From contig CAAGAB010000236.1 of assembly GCA_900767685.1 (NCBI GenBank), forward strand, positions 1 through 30,337: a stretch of 30,337 nt of DNA, read 5' to 3'. Under the pieces are notes generated by a model. The model was not told the DNA's origin. It ran no database searches and saw only the letters and a program-made list of their open reading frames with translations. This DNA comes from an uncultured Coprococcus sp. (GTDB taxonomy: Bacteria > Bacillota_A > Clostridia > Lachnospirales > Lachnospiraceae). The translations under genes and the position numbers were made by a program. Position 1 is the stretch's first letter, and each line of letters begins with the position of its first letter. This document shows positions 8,583-16,919 of this stretch, piece after piece.

Positions 8583-9905
8583 TTACTTCTCTTTCCTCTC
8601 TCTGATTATGAATTTTAAAGGTGTTCCCCTGAAACCAAATGATTCTCTTATCCTGTTTTCAATATATCTGGTATATGAAAAGTGCATAAGCTCTTTGTCA
8701 TTTACAAATATGACAAATGTAGGCGGTTTCACAGATACCTGTGTTATATAGAAAAGCTTTAATCGCTTTCCCTTGTCTGATGGCGGCTGCTGCATCGCAA
8801 CGGCCTCACTCATAATCTCGTTGAGGACTCCTGTGGCTATACGGAGCGAATGATTCTCTATAACAGCATCTATAGTCTCAAATAACTTTGGCAGACGCTG
8901 CCCAGTCTCAGCCGATATGAAAAGCAGTTCCGCATACGGCATATAAGACAGTTTATTTCGAATCTCCTCTGTGAATTTGTATATGGTCTTGTCGTTCTTT
9001 TCTATAGCATCCCATTTATTTACAGCTATTATCATACCCTTGCCACGCTCATGGGCTATTCCTGCGATCTTGGCATCCTGATCCGTGATTCCCTCTGTGG
9101 CGTCAATGACCAAGACTGCAACGTTGCATCTCTCAACAGCTGAAACTGTTCGTATGATACTGTATCTCTCTATATCTTCTTTTATCTTGCTCTTTTTTCT
9201 AAGTCCGGCTGTGTCGATGAACACATACTCCCTGCCATTTCTGACTACCTCTGTGTCTATGGCATCTCTCGTTGTTCCGGCTATATCTGATACAATAACT
9301 CTGTCTTCGCCTAGAAGCTTATTGATAATAGAAGATTTACCCACATTGGGTTTTCCTATGATTGCAATTCTAGGTCTCTCATCCTCGACTTCTTCCTTTG
9401 CCGACTCATCAAAATGGGATACAACCTCATCCAGCATATCTCCTATTCCAAGTCTTGATGAGCCTGATATCGGATGTGGATCTCCAAGCCCTAGATTGTA
9501 GAATTCATAAACATCAGGCATAAACTTTTCAAAGCTGTCAACTTTATTGACAACAAGAACTATAGGTTTCTTCGACCTTCTGAGCATATCGGCAACCTTT
9601 GAGTCGTCATCAACCATTCCCTGTCTTACATCTGTCATAAAAATAATGACATCTGCCGTCTCTATCGCTATCTCAGCCTGCTCCCTCATACTTTTAAGTA
9701 TGATATTATCCGTTTCAGGTTCAATACCGCCAGTGTCTATAAGCGTAAAATTATAATCCAACCAGTTTATATCGGCATAAATTCTGTCTCTTGTAACTCC
9801 AGGAGTATCCTGAACTATAGATATCTTCTCTCCTGCAAGTACATTGAACAGAGTAGATTTACCTACATTTGGTCTGCCAACTATGGCTACTATAGGTTTG
9901 CTCAT
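8583..9905 (-). CDS. der: tandem GTPase Der (EngA), 50S ribosome assembly
   Basis: Der is an essential double-GTPase that helps mature the 50S subunit. The frame extends 11 codons further upstream, but the ATG at 9905 is preceded by GGAGG at 7 nt, giving 440 residues, the normal size. The first G domain has GRPNVGKST (about residues 10-18), [12 protein letters not shown] and NKVD; the second has GKPNVGKSS (about 183), GTTRD, DTAG and NKWD. The last ~80 residues form the KH-like RNA-binding domain. It sits 65 nt after the radical SAM protein gene and 2 nt before plsY, a neighbourhood known in Clostridia. Confidence 0.96.
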   Translation of the reverse strand: MSKPIVAIVGRPNVGKSTLFNVLAGEKISIVQDTPGVTRDRIYADINWLDYNFTLIDTGGIEPETDNIILKSMREQAEIAIETADVIIFMTDVRQGMVDDDSKVADMLRRSKKPIVLVVNKVDSFEKFMPDVYEFYNLGLGDPHPISGSSRLGIGDMLDEVVSHFDESAKEEVEDERPRIAIIGKPNVGKSSIINKLLGEDRVIVSDIAGTTRDAIDTEVVRNGREYVFIDTAGLRKKSKIKEDIERYSIIRTVSAVERCNVAVLVIDATEGITDQDAKIAGIAHERGKGMIIAVNKWDAIEKNDKTIYKFTEEIRNKLSYMPYAELLFISAETGQRLPKLFETIDAVIENHSLRIATGVLNEIMSEAVAMQQPPSDKGKRLKLFYITQVSVKPPTFVIFVNDKELMHFSYTRYIENRIRESFGFRGTPLKFIIRERKEK

Positions 9906-9970
9906 ATCTGTTTCCTCCATTATATATTGTACAGACAATTTAACGTGTACACGTTGTATATCTGTGTTAT

Positions 9971-11299
9971 TTACTTTTCAAAACGAGAATGCATCTCATC
10001 CCCGATCACTGAGTGTATAAAATCAGCACCACTTGATTCTACAATACAAACATCCACTTGTAAAGCTTCTATAAATTGGTCCAGAGTCACATCATCCAAA
10101 AACTTAGGTTCATCAGCCATAAGGGTATTTGACGGCAGGATAAGTCTTTGTCCCAAAGGCTTTCCCTTGAGCTGTTTGATCATGTCTCCGCCCGTAAGCA
10201 ATCCTGTAACTGTTATTCTATGACCAAAGAAGTCATTTATTATCTTATACAGATGAATCTTAACATTTGGGAATTTCTCTTTCATTCTGTCCACCAGAAT
10301 CTTTATAGAATCATATACGAGAACCCCCGTGACTATCGACACCTCATATTCCCTGTCATCACCTTGAACAGCGCTGAACTCCTGTTCAAACTCTTCTTTC
10401 ATAAGTCTGACCATTCCAACTCCATTTTCGAGCTGTACAAAGCCATCATATCTCTCTGCCTCTGGAAAATCTCTGCCCGCGTTTATATACCACTCATCAC
10501 TTGCCTGAACAAAATGTATACCATGCTTTTCGTATGCCTTTTTCTGAAAATGTTCGATTATATCTATGACCTCACAGGCATCTTCTTTATCGAACGGTTC
10601 AAGATGAAATAATCCATCACGATAATCCGAAAGGCCAACCGGGACCACCGACAAACTCTCCATGACCGGCACAAATTCCATCAGATCAGATATGGACCTC
10701 CACAGCTCCTCTCCATCATTTATCCCTTTACACAAAACGATCTGTCCATTCATTGGAATTCCGGCATTGTAAAACTTCCGAATTCGTTCAAGGATCGTTC
10801 CCGCAAATCTGTTGTTGAGCATACTGCACCGAAGCTGCGGATTAGTAGTATGAACAGAAATATTGATGGGGGCAAGATGATAGTTGATGATTCTGTCTAT
10901 ATCCTCATCTTTCATGTTTGTAAGTGTTATATAGTTGCCCTGCAAAAATGAAAGTCTCGAATCATCATCCTTAAAATATATCGTATCTCTCATGCCCTTT
11001 GGATTCTGATCAATAAAACAGAAAATGCATTTATTGTAACAGGATTTGTAATTATCCATGAGGGAATTCTCAAATACTATTCCAAGATCCTCGTCATAAT
11101 CTTTTTCTATCTCCAAAAGCCATTCTTCGCCGTCTGATTTTTTAACGAGCAACTCTATATATTCGTCATTTATAAGATATTGATAATCAAATATATCTTC
11201 AATCGGATGATCATTTACCGCGAGGATATTGTCCCCAGGTTCAATCTCCAGTTCTTCGGCTATACTATTTTCAAGTACATTTTTTACTATATGTTCCAT
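9971..11299 (-). CDS. DUF512 radical SAM-like FeS protein with PDZ-type N-terminus
   Basis: This 442-residue protein belongs to the DUF512 family, widespread in Clostridia and cyanobacteria and of unknown substrate. Residues 1-70 resemble a PDZ-like domain ([19 protein letters not shown]). C87, C91 and C94 form the CxxxCxxC cluster motif of radical SAM enzymes (CYNKCIFC), followed by a TIM-barrel-like part with [11 protein letters not shown] and ISVHTTNP. The DUF512 domain fills the C-terminal half. The ATG at 11299 is chosen because GAGG lies 5 nt upstream; a TTG 14 codons earlier has no ribosome site. It is 59 nt after pgeF and directly before der, its usual neighbour, which suggests a link to ribosome or envelope assembly. 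That link is inference. Confidence 0.85.
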   Translation of the reverse strand: MEHIVKNVLENSIAEELEIEPGDNILAVNDHPIEDIFDYQYLINDEYIELLVKKSDGEEWLLEIEKDYDEDLGIVFENSLMDNYKSCYNKCIFCFIDQNPKGMRDTIYFKDDDSRLSFLQGNYITLTNMKDEDIDRIINYHLAPINISVHTTNPQLRCSMLNNRFAGTILERIRKFYNAGIPMNGQIVLCKGINDGEELWRSISDLMEFVPVMESLSVVPVGLSDYRDGLFHLEPFDKEDACEVIDIIEHFQKKAYEKHGIHFVQASDEWYINAGRDFPEAERYDGFVQLENGVGMVRLMKEEFEQEFSAVQGDDREYEVSIVTGVLVYDSIKILVDRMKEKFPNVKIHLYKIINDFFGHRITVTGLLTGGDMIKQLKGKPLGQRLILPSNTLMADEPKFLDDVTLDQFIEALQVDVCIVESSGADFIHSVIGDEMHSRFEK

Positions 11300-11358
11300 A
11301 ATAACCTCATATATTACAACAATCTTGTTTTGCCAAATCAACGTCCATAGGATTTCTT

Positions 11359-12225
11359 CTATTCAGGCAGCATGATAACAGCACCAAGATTGCCTCTAAG
11401 CCCTTTACTGGCTCTATGTGAGAAAAGCCAATCAGGATTGCAGCATGTACATATATTTGTCACATCAATATTCTCCGGTTTCACCCCGGCATCCACCAGA
11501 TTAAAATAATTGGCCTTATGAAGATCAAGCAAATATTTGTCTTTATACTGACTTTCTCTAGGATATACGATTTCACGCGCCTCCTGCTCCGTATAAGCCA
11601 TTTTAAACTGTTCTGCCACATCTTCACTAACCTCATAGCAATCCTTGCAAATAGAGGGACCTATAGCACAAATAAGATCTGCGGGATCTGTCCCATACTC
11701 TTCTTCAAGTCTTTTTATCATGCATTGGCTGATCTTAGCTACGGTTCCTTTCCAGCCTGAATGATTCATGGCTGCCACCTTCTTGACAGGATCGTAAAAA
11801 TATATCGGAACGCAGTCAGCATAAAATGTCATGAGTGGGATCCCGGGAACATCAGTCATAAGACCATCTATACCAATGATATCAGATTCTCTAACAATGC
11901 CTTTTCCTGCATCTGCCTCTGTAACTTTGTATATATCCGTCTTGTGTACCTGATCAGAAAACACAAGCTTCCTGTAGTCATATCCGATCGCATGTGCAAA
12001 TCTTCTGTGGTTCTCCATCACTTTCTCTGGATCATCACCTCTGTGAAAGCTCAAATTCATAGATCCGAGATAACCTTCGCTCATGCCCCCTTTTCTGGTT
12101 GAAAAAGCATTCACGATTCCCGCCTTATCCAGTTTATCAAATGTAATAAAATCCACTCCATCCACTGTGTGGACATGTGTTGAATTATCTTTTCGTATAT
12201 ATTTTATTTCTTTCATATTCACCAT
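11359..12225 (-). CDS. pgeF: PgeF/YfiH-family multicopper-type (laccase-domain) protein
   Basis: Members of this family (DUF152, YfiH, YlmD) act in peptidoglycan editing in E. coli and as purine nucleoside phosphorylase/adenosine deaminase in related proteins; the role here is not settled. The metal-site motifs are visible: DQVHKTD, YADCVPIYFYD, NHSGWKGT and the C-terminal CTCCNPDWLFSHRASKG. Length from the ATG at 12225 is 288 residues, near the family norm. The start is uncertain: a TTG at 12246 overlaps the yraN stop, and an ATG at 12216 is also possible; none has a strong ribosome site. Tight spacing with yraN suggests translational coupling. Confidence 0.88.
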   Translation of the reverse strand: MVNMKEIKYIRKDNSTHVHTVDGVDFITFDKLDKAGIVNAFSTRKGGMSEGYLGSMNLSFHRGDDPEKVMENHRRFAHAIGYDYRKLVFSDQVHKTDIYKVTEADAGKGIVRESDIIGIDGLMTDVPGIPLMTFYADCVPIYFYDPVKKVAAMNHSGWKGTVAKISQCMIKRLEEEYGTDPADLICAIGPSICKDCYEVSEDVAEQFKMAYTEQEAREIVYPRESQYKDKYLLDLHKANYFNLVDAGVKPENIDVTNICTCCNPDWLFSHRASKGLRGNLGAVIMLPE

Positions 12226-12242
12226 TCTCACATCTGCGATTA

Positions 12243-12668
12243 TCAATTGATATAATCAAAAGCATTTTCAATATGCCGGATTTCTTTCTTGGTAACTGTT
12301 ATAACATCAAATCTCATAGGAATATCTATTCCATATCCGTATTTATTAAGAAAATACAGAGCAACCTTTGATATTTGTCGCCTCTTTCGAACATCCACGG
12401 ATTCCTCCGGCGCACCGGTATGCATATTCGAGCGATATTTAACCTCAACGAAAACTATATATCCGTCCTTCTGAGTGACAATATCAATTTCTCCTGCACG
12501 CACCCGAAAATTTCTGGCAAGAATAGTATAATTATTGCGCTCAAGATATTCCGCTGCCAAGGCTTCATAATTGTTTCCGATATATCTACTATTATATGTC
12601 TTATTCTCCACTACATCGCCAATATTTATATCATTGCCGATATGCTTTTTCTCTGATCCAAGACTCAT
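12243..12668 (-). CDS. yraN: UPF0102 endonuclease-fold protein YraN
   Basis: YraN proteins have a PD-(D/E)XK nuclease-like fold, probably for Holliday-junction or other DNA substrates; the biochemical role is unproven. The diagnostic motif is present: RAGEIDIVTQKDGYIVFVEVK (near residues 57-77), where E/D...E-V-K gives the metal-binding active site. The first ~28 residues, before YIGNNYEALAAEYLERNNY, are longer than in typical ~120-residue homologues and are Asn/Asp rich. The ATG has GAAGG 7 nt upstream. The gene sits 19 nt after rnhB, a common pairing across bacteria. Confidence 0.9.
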   Translation of the reverse strand: MSLGSEKKHIGNDINIGDVVENKTYNSRYIGNNYEALAAEYLERNNYTILARNFRVRAGEIDIVTQKDGYIVFVEVKYRSNMHTGAPEESVDVRKRRQISKVALYFLNKYGYGIDIPMRFDVITVTKKEIRHIENAFDYIN

Positions 12669-12687
12669 TTAACGCCCTTCTCGCAAT

Positions 12688-13443
12688 TTATACAAACTTT
12701 GTTATAAACGTCTTTCTGTGTATTGTACATGGTCCAATAGTTTCGAGTGCCTTTATATGCTCCGCAGTTCCATATCCCATATTTTTGGCAAATCCATACC
12801 CTGGATAAATGGCATCATATTCAACCATAAGCCTGTCCCTCGTAACTTTTGCAATAATACTTGCAGCAGCGATCGATGCCGATAGCGTATCGCCCTTGAT
12901 TATACCAACCTGTTGAATATCCACACCTGGTATATTCACAGCATCATTCAAGAGGAGCTGCGGTGTCACCGAAAGCTTTGATATGGCTTGTTTCATAGCC
13001 TCATAATCAGCATTCAATATATTTATGTCGTCAATCACATCCTGATCAGCCATGCCAACTCCAACTGCAACCGCTTTGTCCATTATCTCATCATACAACT
13101 GCTCTCTCCTCTTTGGAGAAAGCTGCTTTGAATCATTTAGATATAGTATATCACATTCCTTTGGCAGAACTACAGCTGCAGCTACTACAGGTCCGGCCAG
13201 CGGGCCCCTTCCCACTTCATCAATGCCGCATATATATTCTCTGTCTCCATATTTTCTTTCGAAATCAAACATTTTGTACATTCTTAATTTTTCATCTTCA
13301 TAGGCCTTTTTCTTCTTGACAAAGGACTCCACAATCTTGCGAACGCCTTCCCTCTCATCCGTCTTGTATACCTCTATCAGCCTGTCATAATCAGCTACAT
13401 CAGCTCTGGCAAATATCTTCTTTATCTCTGCAATGCTGCTCAT
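12688..13443 (-). CDS. rnhB: ribonuclease HII
   Basis: RNase HII cuts the RNA strand of RNA-DNA hybrids and removes single ribonucleotides from DNA. The ATG at 13443 is chosen because AAGGTGGG lies about 5 nt upstream; the longer open frame reads through the preceding terminator. This gives 251 residues, with a ~70-residue N-terminal helical extension typical of the Firmicutes RNase HII group. Active-site parts are visible: CGIDEVGRGPLAGPVVAAAV (Asp-Glu pair), LNDSKQLS, LLNDAVNIPG and AAASIIAKVTRDR. It is transcribed after the lepB terminator, so it needs read-through or its own promoter; I could not fix a convincing one, although a TTGACA lies in the tail of that terminator. Confidence 0.95.
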   Translation of the reverse strand: MSSIAEIKKIFARADVADYDRLIEVYKTDEREGVRKIVESFVKKKKAYEDEKLRMYKMFDFERKYGDREYICGIDEVGRGPLAGPVVAAAVVLPKECDILYLNDSKQLSPKRREQLYDEIMDKAVAVGVGMADQDVIDDINILNADYEAMKQAISKLSVTPQLLLNDAVNIPGVDIQQVGIIKGDTLSASIAAASIIAKVTRDRLMVEYDAIYPGYGFAKNMGYGTAEHIKALETIGPCTIHRKTFITKFV

Positions 13444-13502
13444 ATGTTTCCCACCTTGTAATTTTAATTTATATATGCGTACTTCAAAGAATTGTTTTAT
13501 GT

Positions 13503-13544
13503 CAAAAACGAGGGCTATTGCCATTCTCATCGGCAACGGCCCTC
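13503..13544 (-). terminator. intrinsic terminator after the long lepB
   Basis: GAGGGC (13539-13544 on the minus strand) pairs with GCCCTC (13510-13515), extended inward by GTTGCC/GGCAAT after one mismatch, then a GTTTTTG tract. It lies 32 nt past the lepB stop and divides the rplS-lepB-rbgA-lepB part from rnhB-yraN-pgeF. Confidence 0.78.
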
Positions 13545-13576
13545 ATAAATAACTCGTGTTACTTTTCTTATTCTAT

Positions 13577-14593
13577 TTATTCTATCTTGCCAAAACCACC
13601 TGTAAATCTGAATACAGCTCTTCCTATGATATCCTTTTTGTGTATATTGCCAACATCAGAAACACGACTGTCCCTGCTATTATTCCTGTTGTCTCCAAGA
13701 ACAAAGTATTCATCCTCACCCAACGTTATCTCTTCAGATGCAATGCCACGCTTATCTTCAGCTATGACTTCGCGGCCATACTTATCACCTTCAAGCGGCT
13801 CATCATTAATATAGATAGTTCCCTCTTCATCTATATATACTGTCTCGCCCGGCATTCCTATGATTCTCTTTATATAGAAAGTATCCTCGTCGTCACCATA
13901 CGGGAACACAACAACATCAAACCTCTTCGGAGAGCCAAATTCATACTCTAATTTATCTATCCAGAGCGTGTCTCCACTGTGAAGGGTGTTGCTCATAGAC
14001 TCACCACTTACCTCCGTTCTCTGTCCAACGTACGTGAGCACAGCCCAACAGATGCCTATTACAATCAGTATATATAGGCACAGAAACAAGAGATCTTTTA
14101 CTATATTTACCTCTTTTTCTTCTTTTTTCCGTATCTTTTTCTGTTCCTTTTTAAGCTGCTTATCAGCCTTTTTTTCAGCTTTAAGTTTCTTCTTCAACGC
14201 AGCTTCATCAAGTTCTCCATCCTCTGTATAAACAACAGCATCGGTTGGTTCCTGCTTCTCAGCCTGCGCTGTCTGTGCCGAGCGGTTTTCATTCACAGCT
14301 TTATCCCATGACCAGCCAGATGTGGAATTAGCCTCAGTTTTTGCCGCCTTTCTTGCCTCACGTTCAAGAGCTTTCTGTCTCTTTTTCTCATACTTCGCTA
14401 TCTCTTTTTCACGCGCTTTCTGAGCCGGATCATCATCAAATATTTCATTCAATGCCTCTGCTACATTGGCTCCGGCACCCGAATCTTGATTATCTATCTT
14501 AGCATCTGTGGTCTTTTTATCAATTTCTTTATCTTTTTCTTTATCTGCCACTTTATTAGCAGTATTTGTATCTTTATTAGAATCTACGCTCAT
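13577..14593 (-). CDS. lepB: signal peptidase I with long charged cytoplasmic extension
   Basis: A type I signal peptidase (S26) that cuts signal peptides off secreted proteins at the outer face of the membrane. The catalytic part is complete: one membrane segment at about 165-190, Ser199 in SGESMSNTL, Lys242 in YIKRIIGMPGE, and the C-terminal box GDNRNNSRDSR. The odd part is residues 1-160, a very Lys/Glu/Ala/Asp-rich tail with probable coiled-coil stretches (AKYEKKRQKALEREARKAA, KKKLKAEKKADKQLKKEQ), about as long as a whole normal enzyme's catalytic part. It should be cytoplasmic. The ATG has AAAGGAG 5 nt upstream, in the 10-nt gap after rbgA. A second lepB lies on the other side of rbgA, so the strain makes at least two. 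Confidence 0.92.
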   Translation of the reverse strand: MSVDSNKDTNTANKVADKEKDKEIDKKTTDAKIDNQDSGAGANVAEALNEIFDDDPAQKAREKEIAKYEKKRQKALEREARKAAKTEANSTSGWSWDKAVNENRSAQTAQAEKQEPTDAVVYTEDGELDEAALKKKLKAEKKADKQLKKEQKKIRKKEEKEVNIVKDLLFLCLYILIVIGICWAVLTYVGQRTEVSGESMSNTLHSGDTLWIDKLEYEFGSPKRFDVVVFPYGDDEDTFYIKRIIGMPGETVYIDEEGTIYINDEPLEGDKYGREVIAEDKRGIASEEITLGEDEYFVLGDNRNNSRDSRVSDVGNIHKKDIIGRAVFRFTGGFGKIE

Positions 14594-14603
14594 CTATACT
14601 CCT

Positions 14604-15443
14604 TTAAGGTATCTCAAGGGTAATTCGGCCAAGCTTCCCAGATCTGAAATCATCCATAAGAAGAGCCGCAGCCTTGTCATAGTCAAACTCTCCACCCTTT
14701 TTTATACACTGTCTTTTCTCCGCAATCTGCGCAAGTATCTGCACAGGATCGCCAGTACTTTCAATATTATACCTTTGAGTAAGGGTATTACAATAGTTTG
14801 CCTGTAAAAATTTTATTAATTCAATTGCCAGATCTGTCACATTGAGTATCTCATCATTGATAGAACCAATAAATGCAAGTCTAAGACCTACAGCCTCATC
14901 ATCAAACTTCGGCCACAAAATACCAGGAGTGTCAAGAAGCTCAATATTTTTGCCAAGCCTGATCCACTGCTTACCCTTGGTGACTCCAGGTTTATTTCCG
15001 ACTTTGGTGCACGCCTTTCTTGCATAAGAATTGATAAATGTAGACTTGCCAACATTCGGAATGCCAACTATCATCGCCCTGATAGGCCTATTGATAATGC
15101 CTCGTTTTCTGTCTCTCTCTATTTTCTCCCGGCACGCTTCTTGGACAATACCGTTAATGCTCTTCATACCGGCACCATCTCTGGCGTTTATCTTTGCAAC
15201 AAAAAATCCCTTATCAGTATAATATTTTTCCCATCTTGCAGTGACCGCATCATCCGCAAGATCGGTTTTGTTGAGCAATATCAATCTGTATTTGTTCTTC
15301 GCCAGATCATCTATATCCGGATTCTTGCTGCTAAAAGGGATTCGTGAATCAACAAGTTCTATAACTATATCTATGAGTTTTATGTCTTCCTGCATCATAC
15401 GCTTTGCCTTTGTCATATGACCTGGATACCACTGTATATTCAT
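14604..15443 (-). CDS. rbgA: ribosome biogenesis GTPase RbgA/YlqF
   Basis: RbgA is a circularly permuted GTPase needed for late 50S assembly. The motif order shows the permutation: NKTD (G4, near residue 58) comes first, then GIPNVGKST (G1, near 125), then GVTKG and DTPG (G3, near 172). The N-terminus MNIQWYPGHMTKAKRMM is diagnostic. Length 279 is typical. AGAGGT lies 7 nt before the ATG. Linkage to rplS and signal peptidase genes is seen in B. subtilis and relatives; both L19 and RbgA act on the large subunit. Confidence 0.96.
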   Translation of the reverse strand: MNIQWYPGHMTKAKRMMQEDIKLIDIVIELVDSRIPFSSKNPDIDDLAKNKYRLILLNKTDLADDAVTARWEKYYTDKGFFVAKINARDGAGMKSINGIVQEACREKIERDRKRGIINRPIRAMIVGIPNVGKSTFINSYARKACTKVGNKPGVTKGKQWIRLGKNIELLDTPGILWPKFDDEAVGLRLAFIGSINDEILNVTDLAIELIKFLQANYCNTLTQRYNIESTGDPVQILAQIAEKRQCIKKGGEFDYDKAAALLMDDFRSGKLGRITLEIP

Positions 15444-15458
15444 AAAATGTACCTCTTA

Positions 15459-16034
15459 TTATTTTTTCTCTCGGACTCTTCCCAGGATCTCGGACTTTTT
15501 GATATTTCCCACACTGCTGAAACGTGAATCCTGACTGCTGTCCGGATTATCACCCAGAAGAAAATACTCATTCTCTCCAAGCGTTATCGCTGTCTCTGCA
15601 AGTCCAGCAGTCCTTATCTCACTATCTATAGGGTTATCGGCAAGTGGATTGCCATTGATATATACTTGTCCATTCCGGATAAGCACAGTCTCTCCAGGCA
15701 GTCCTATAACTCTCTTTATCGAATAATACTTATCCTGATGTTCAACTGAACGGTATGCCACGACATCATATCGGTCCGGTGATCCAACCATATAGACAGC
15801 CTTATTCAACATACACTTTTCGCCATCTGAGATAGTCGGGTTCATCGATGGACCAACCATATATACATTCTGAAAGCCAAATGCAACAAAGCCATATCCA
15901 AGTACTGCAGCTGTAATAACTGTTATAATCCATCCAAATATATACTTAGCTGTCTTTTTCAGCGTTCTCTGCTGTCTACGCTCCCTACGCTTCTCCCGGC
16001 GTATTCTTCTAATTCTGTCATATCTCTCACTCAT
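15459..16034 (-). CDS. lepB: signal peptidase I (short form)
   Basis: A 191-residue type I signal peptidase. Residues 1-28 are very basic (RIRRIRREKRRERRQQ), followed by a single membrane anchor at about 30-52, Ser63 in VGPSMNPTI, Lys107 in YSIKRVIGLPGE, and the terminal box GDNPDSSQDSR. It differs from the other copy in this window by lacking the ~135-residue extra tail. The ATG has GGAG about 10 nt upstream. A strong hairpin terminator stands between rplS and this gene, so expression must come from read-through or an unseen promoter; it is then coupled to rbgA across 15 nt. Confidence 0.93.
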   Translation of the reverse strand: MSERYDRIRRIRREKRRERRQQRTLKKTAKYIFGWIITVITAAVLGYGFVAFGFQNVYMVGPSMNPTISDGEKCMLNKAVYMVGSPDRYDVVAYRSVEHQDKYYSIKRVIGLPGETVLIRNGQVYINGNPLADNPIDSEIRTAGLAETAITLGENEYFLLGDNPDSSQDSRFSSVGNIKKSEILGRVREKK

Positions 16035-16056
16035 ACTGCAAAATCTCCGCCCTATT

Positions 16057-16092
16057 CCAAAAATGGCTGGAGTAAATATTTACCCCAGCCAT
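16057..16092 (-). terminator. intrinsic terminator after rplS
   Basis: A 14-bp stem: ATGGCTGGGGTAAA pairs with TTTACTCCAGCCAT (16079-16092 and 16063-16076, one G-U pair), followed on the minus strand by TTTTTGG. It lies 30 nt past the rplS stop and just before the lepB ribosome site. It should let L19 be made in excess over the genes behind it. Confidence 0.85.
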
Positions 16093-16121
16093 CTTAGTTG
16101 TTCTACATGTTATAAGCTAAA

Positions 16122-16478
16122 TTATTTAACAAGCTCTTTAACTTTTGCTGCCTTACCAACTCTTGAACGTAAGTAGTAGATCTTAGAACGTCTAACCTTA
16201 CCTCTTCTAACTACTTCAATCTTCTCTACGAATGGTGAATGTACAGGCCATGTCTTCTCAACACCGCATCCGCTAGAAATCTTTCTTACTGTGAAAGTCT
16301 CTCTGTTGCTTCCGCCCTGTCTCTTAACTACAGTACCCTCAAAGATCTGGATTCTTTCCTTGTTACCCTCTTTGATTCTGTTGTGTACCTTTACAGTATC
16401 ACCTACGTTGAAGTTGTCAACGCTCTCCTTCATCTGAGAAGCCTCAAGATTCTTAATGTAATCGTTCATTGCGCTCAT
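16122..16478 (-). CDS. rplS: 50S ribosomal protein L19
   Basis: L19 sits at the subunit interface of the ribosome. The 118 residues start at the ATG preceded by AAGGAGG at 6 nt; the frame is open further upstream, but that part is leader. Diagnostic stretches are [56 protein letters not shown] and [12 protein letters not shown]. It has its own promoter, structured leader and terminator, so it can be regulated apart from the genes downstream. Confidence 0.98.
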   Translation of the reverse strand: MSAMNDYIKNLEASQMKESVDNFNVGDTVKVHNRIKEGNKERIQIFEGTVVKRQGGSNRETFTVRKISSGCGVEKTWPVHSPFVEKIEVVRRGKVRRSKIYYLRSRVGKAAKVKELVK

Positions 16479-16499
16479 TGTGTTCCTCCTTAATATTCT

Positions 16500-16548
16500 G
16501 ATGTTCTTACTGCCATATCCATCGGATATATGGGCACAGAGGACCATC
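16500..16548 (-). promoter_or_regulatory. structured rplS leader, possible L19 autoregulatory element
   Basis: The ~84-nt leader between the predicted transcription start and the rplS ATG can fold. The core is ATATCC-GAT-GGATAT, perfectly paired, and the outer arms GATG...TGCC and GGCAGTAAGAACATC pair imperfectly around it. L19 leaders with a conserved hairpin are known in low-GC Gram-positives; whether this matches that family is inference from position and shape only. Confidence 0.45.
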
Positions 16549-16569
16549 ACTTTTTTTCACAACTCATTT

Positions 16570-16598
16570 AATATAACATAACGAAATGGTAGATGCAA
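16570..16598 (-). promoter_or_regulatory. sigma-A-like promoter for rplS
   Basis: TTGCAT (16593-16598) and TATATT (16570-16575) are exactly 17 nt apart, with a TG one base before the -10 element (TGTTATATT). Transcription should start near 16562, about 84 nt before the rplS ATG. Confidence 0.72.
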
Positions 16599-16821
16599 GA
16601 GGAAATTTAATAAAAGTGTTATTTAAATTCTGCAAAAATCAATCTAATATCCTACATGTCAAATCTATATGTGCAATAAACACATAATAAGGAATTCTCT
16701 TTATCTCTGTGTCTAAAGATAATATAGAATCAGTAAGGATCATATTGTCAATATGTTATAGTTGTCGAACACAACGACAATGCAAATACACAGATGGAAC
16801 TTTTTAATTCTTAACAACCCC

Positions 16822-16866
16822 AAGAACTGATAATAAACTAAATGTATATATCAGTTCTTTTTTATT
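16822..16866 (+). terminator. plus-strand intrinsic terminator with no gene in front
   Basis: AAGAACTGAT (16822-16831) pairs perfectly with ATCAGTTCTT (16850-16859) and is followed on the plus strand by TTTTTATTAT. On the minus strand only GGGGTTG follows, so it is oriented against the neighbouring genes. The interval 16599-16919 holds no protein gene I can support. It does hold two dyads (CATATTG/CAATATG at 16741-16755 and TTGTCG/CGACAA at about 16763-16780) and weak plus-strand promoter-like elements near 16700-16730. It may end a small plus-strand RNA. Confidence 0.6.
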
Positions 16867-16919
16867 ATAATTTTATACTCGTTTAGTATAATAGGCGGCG
16901 CCTGTCGTGTTCGGAATCG

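Noticed and set aside
8077..8751. 224-codon plus-strand frame over plsY and der
   Set aside because: Opposite two well-recognised genes and without a ribosome site.
16763..16780. TTGTCGAACACAACGACAA as a LexA operator
   Set aside because: The spacing and half-sites do not match the GAAC-N4-GTTC type operator, and no SOS gene is nearby.
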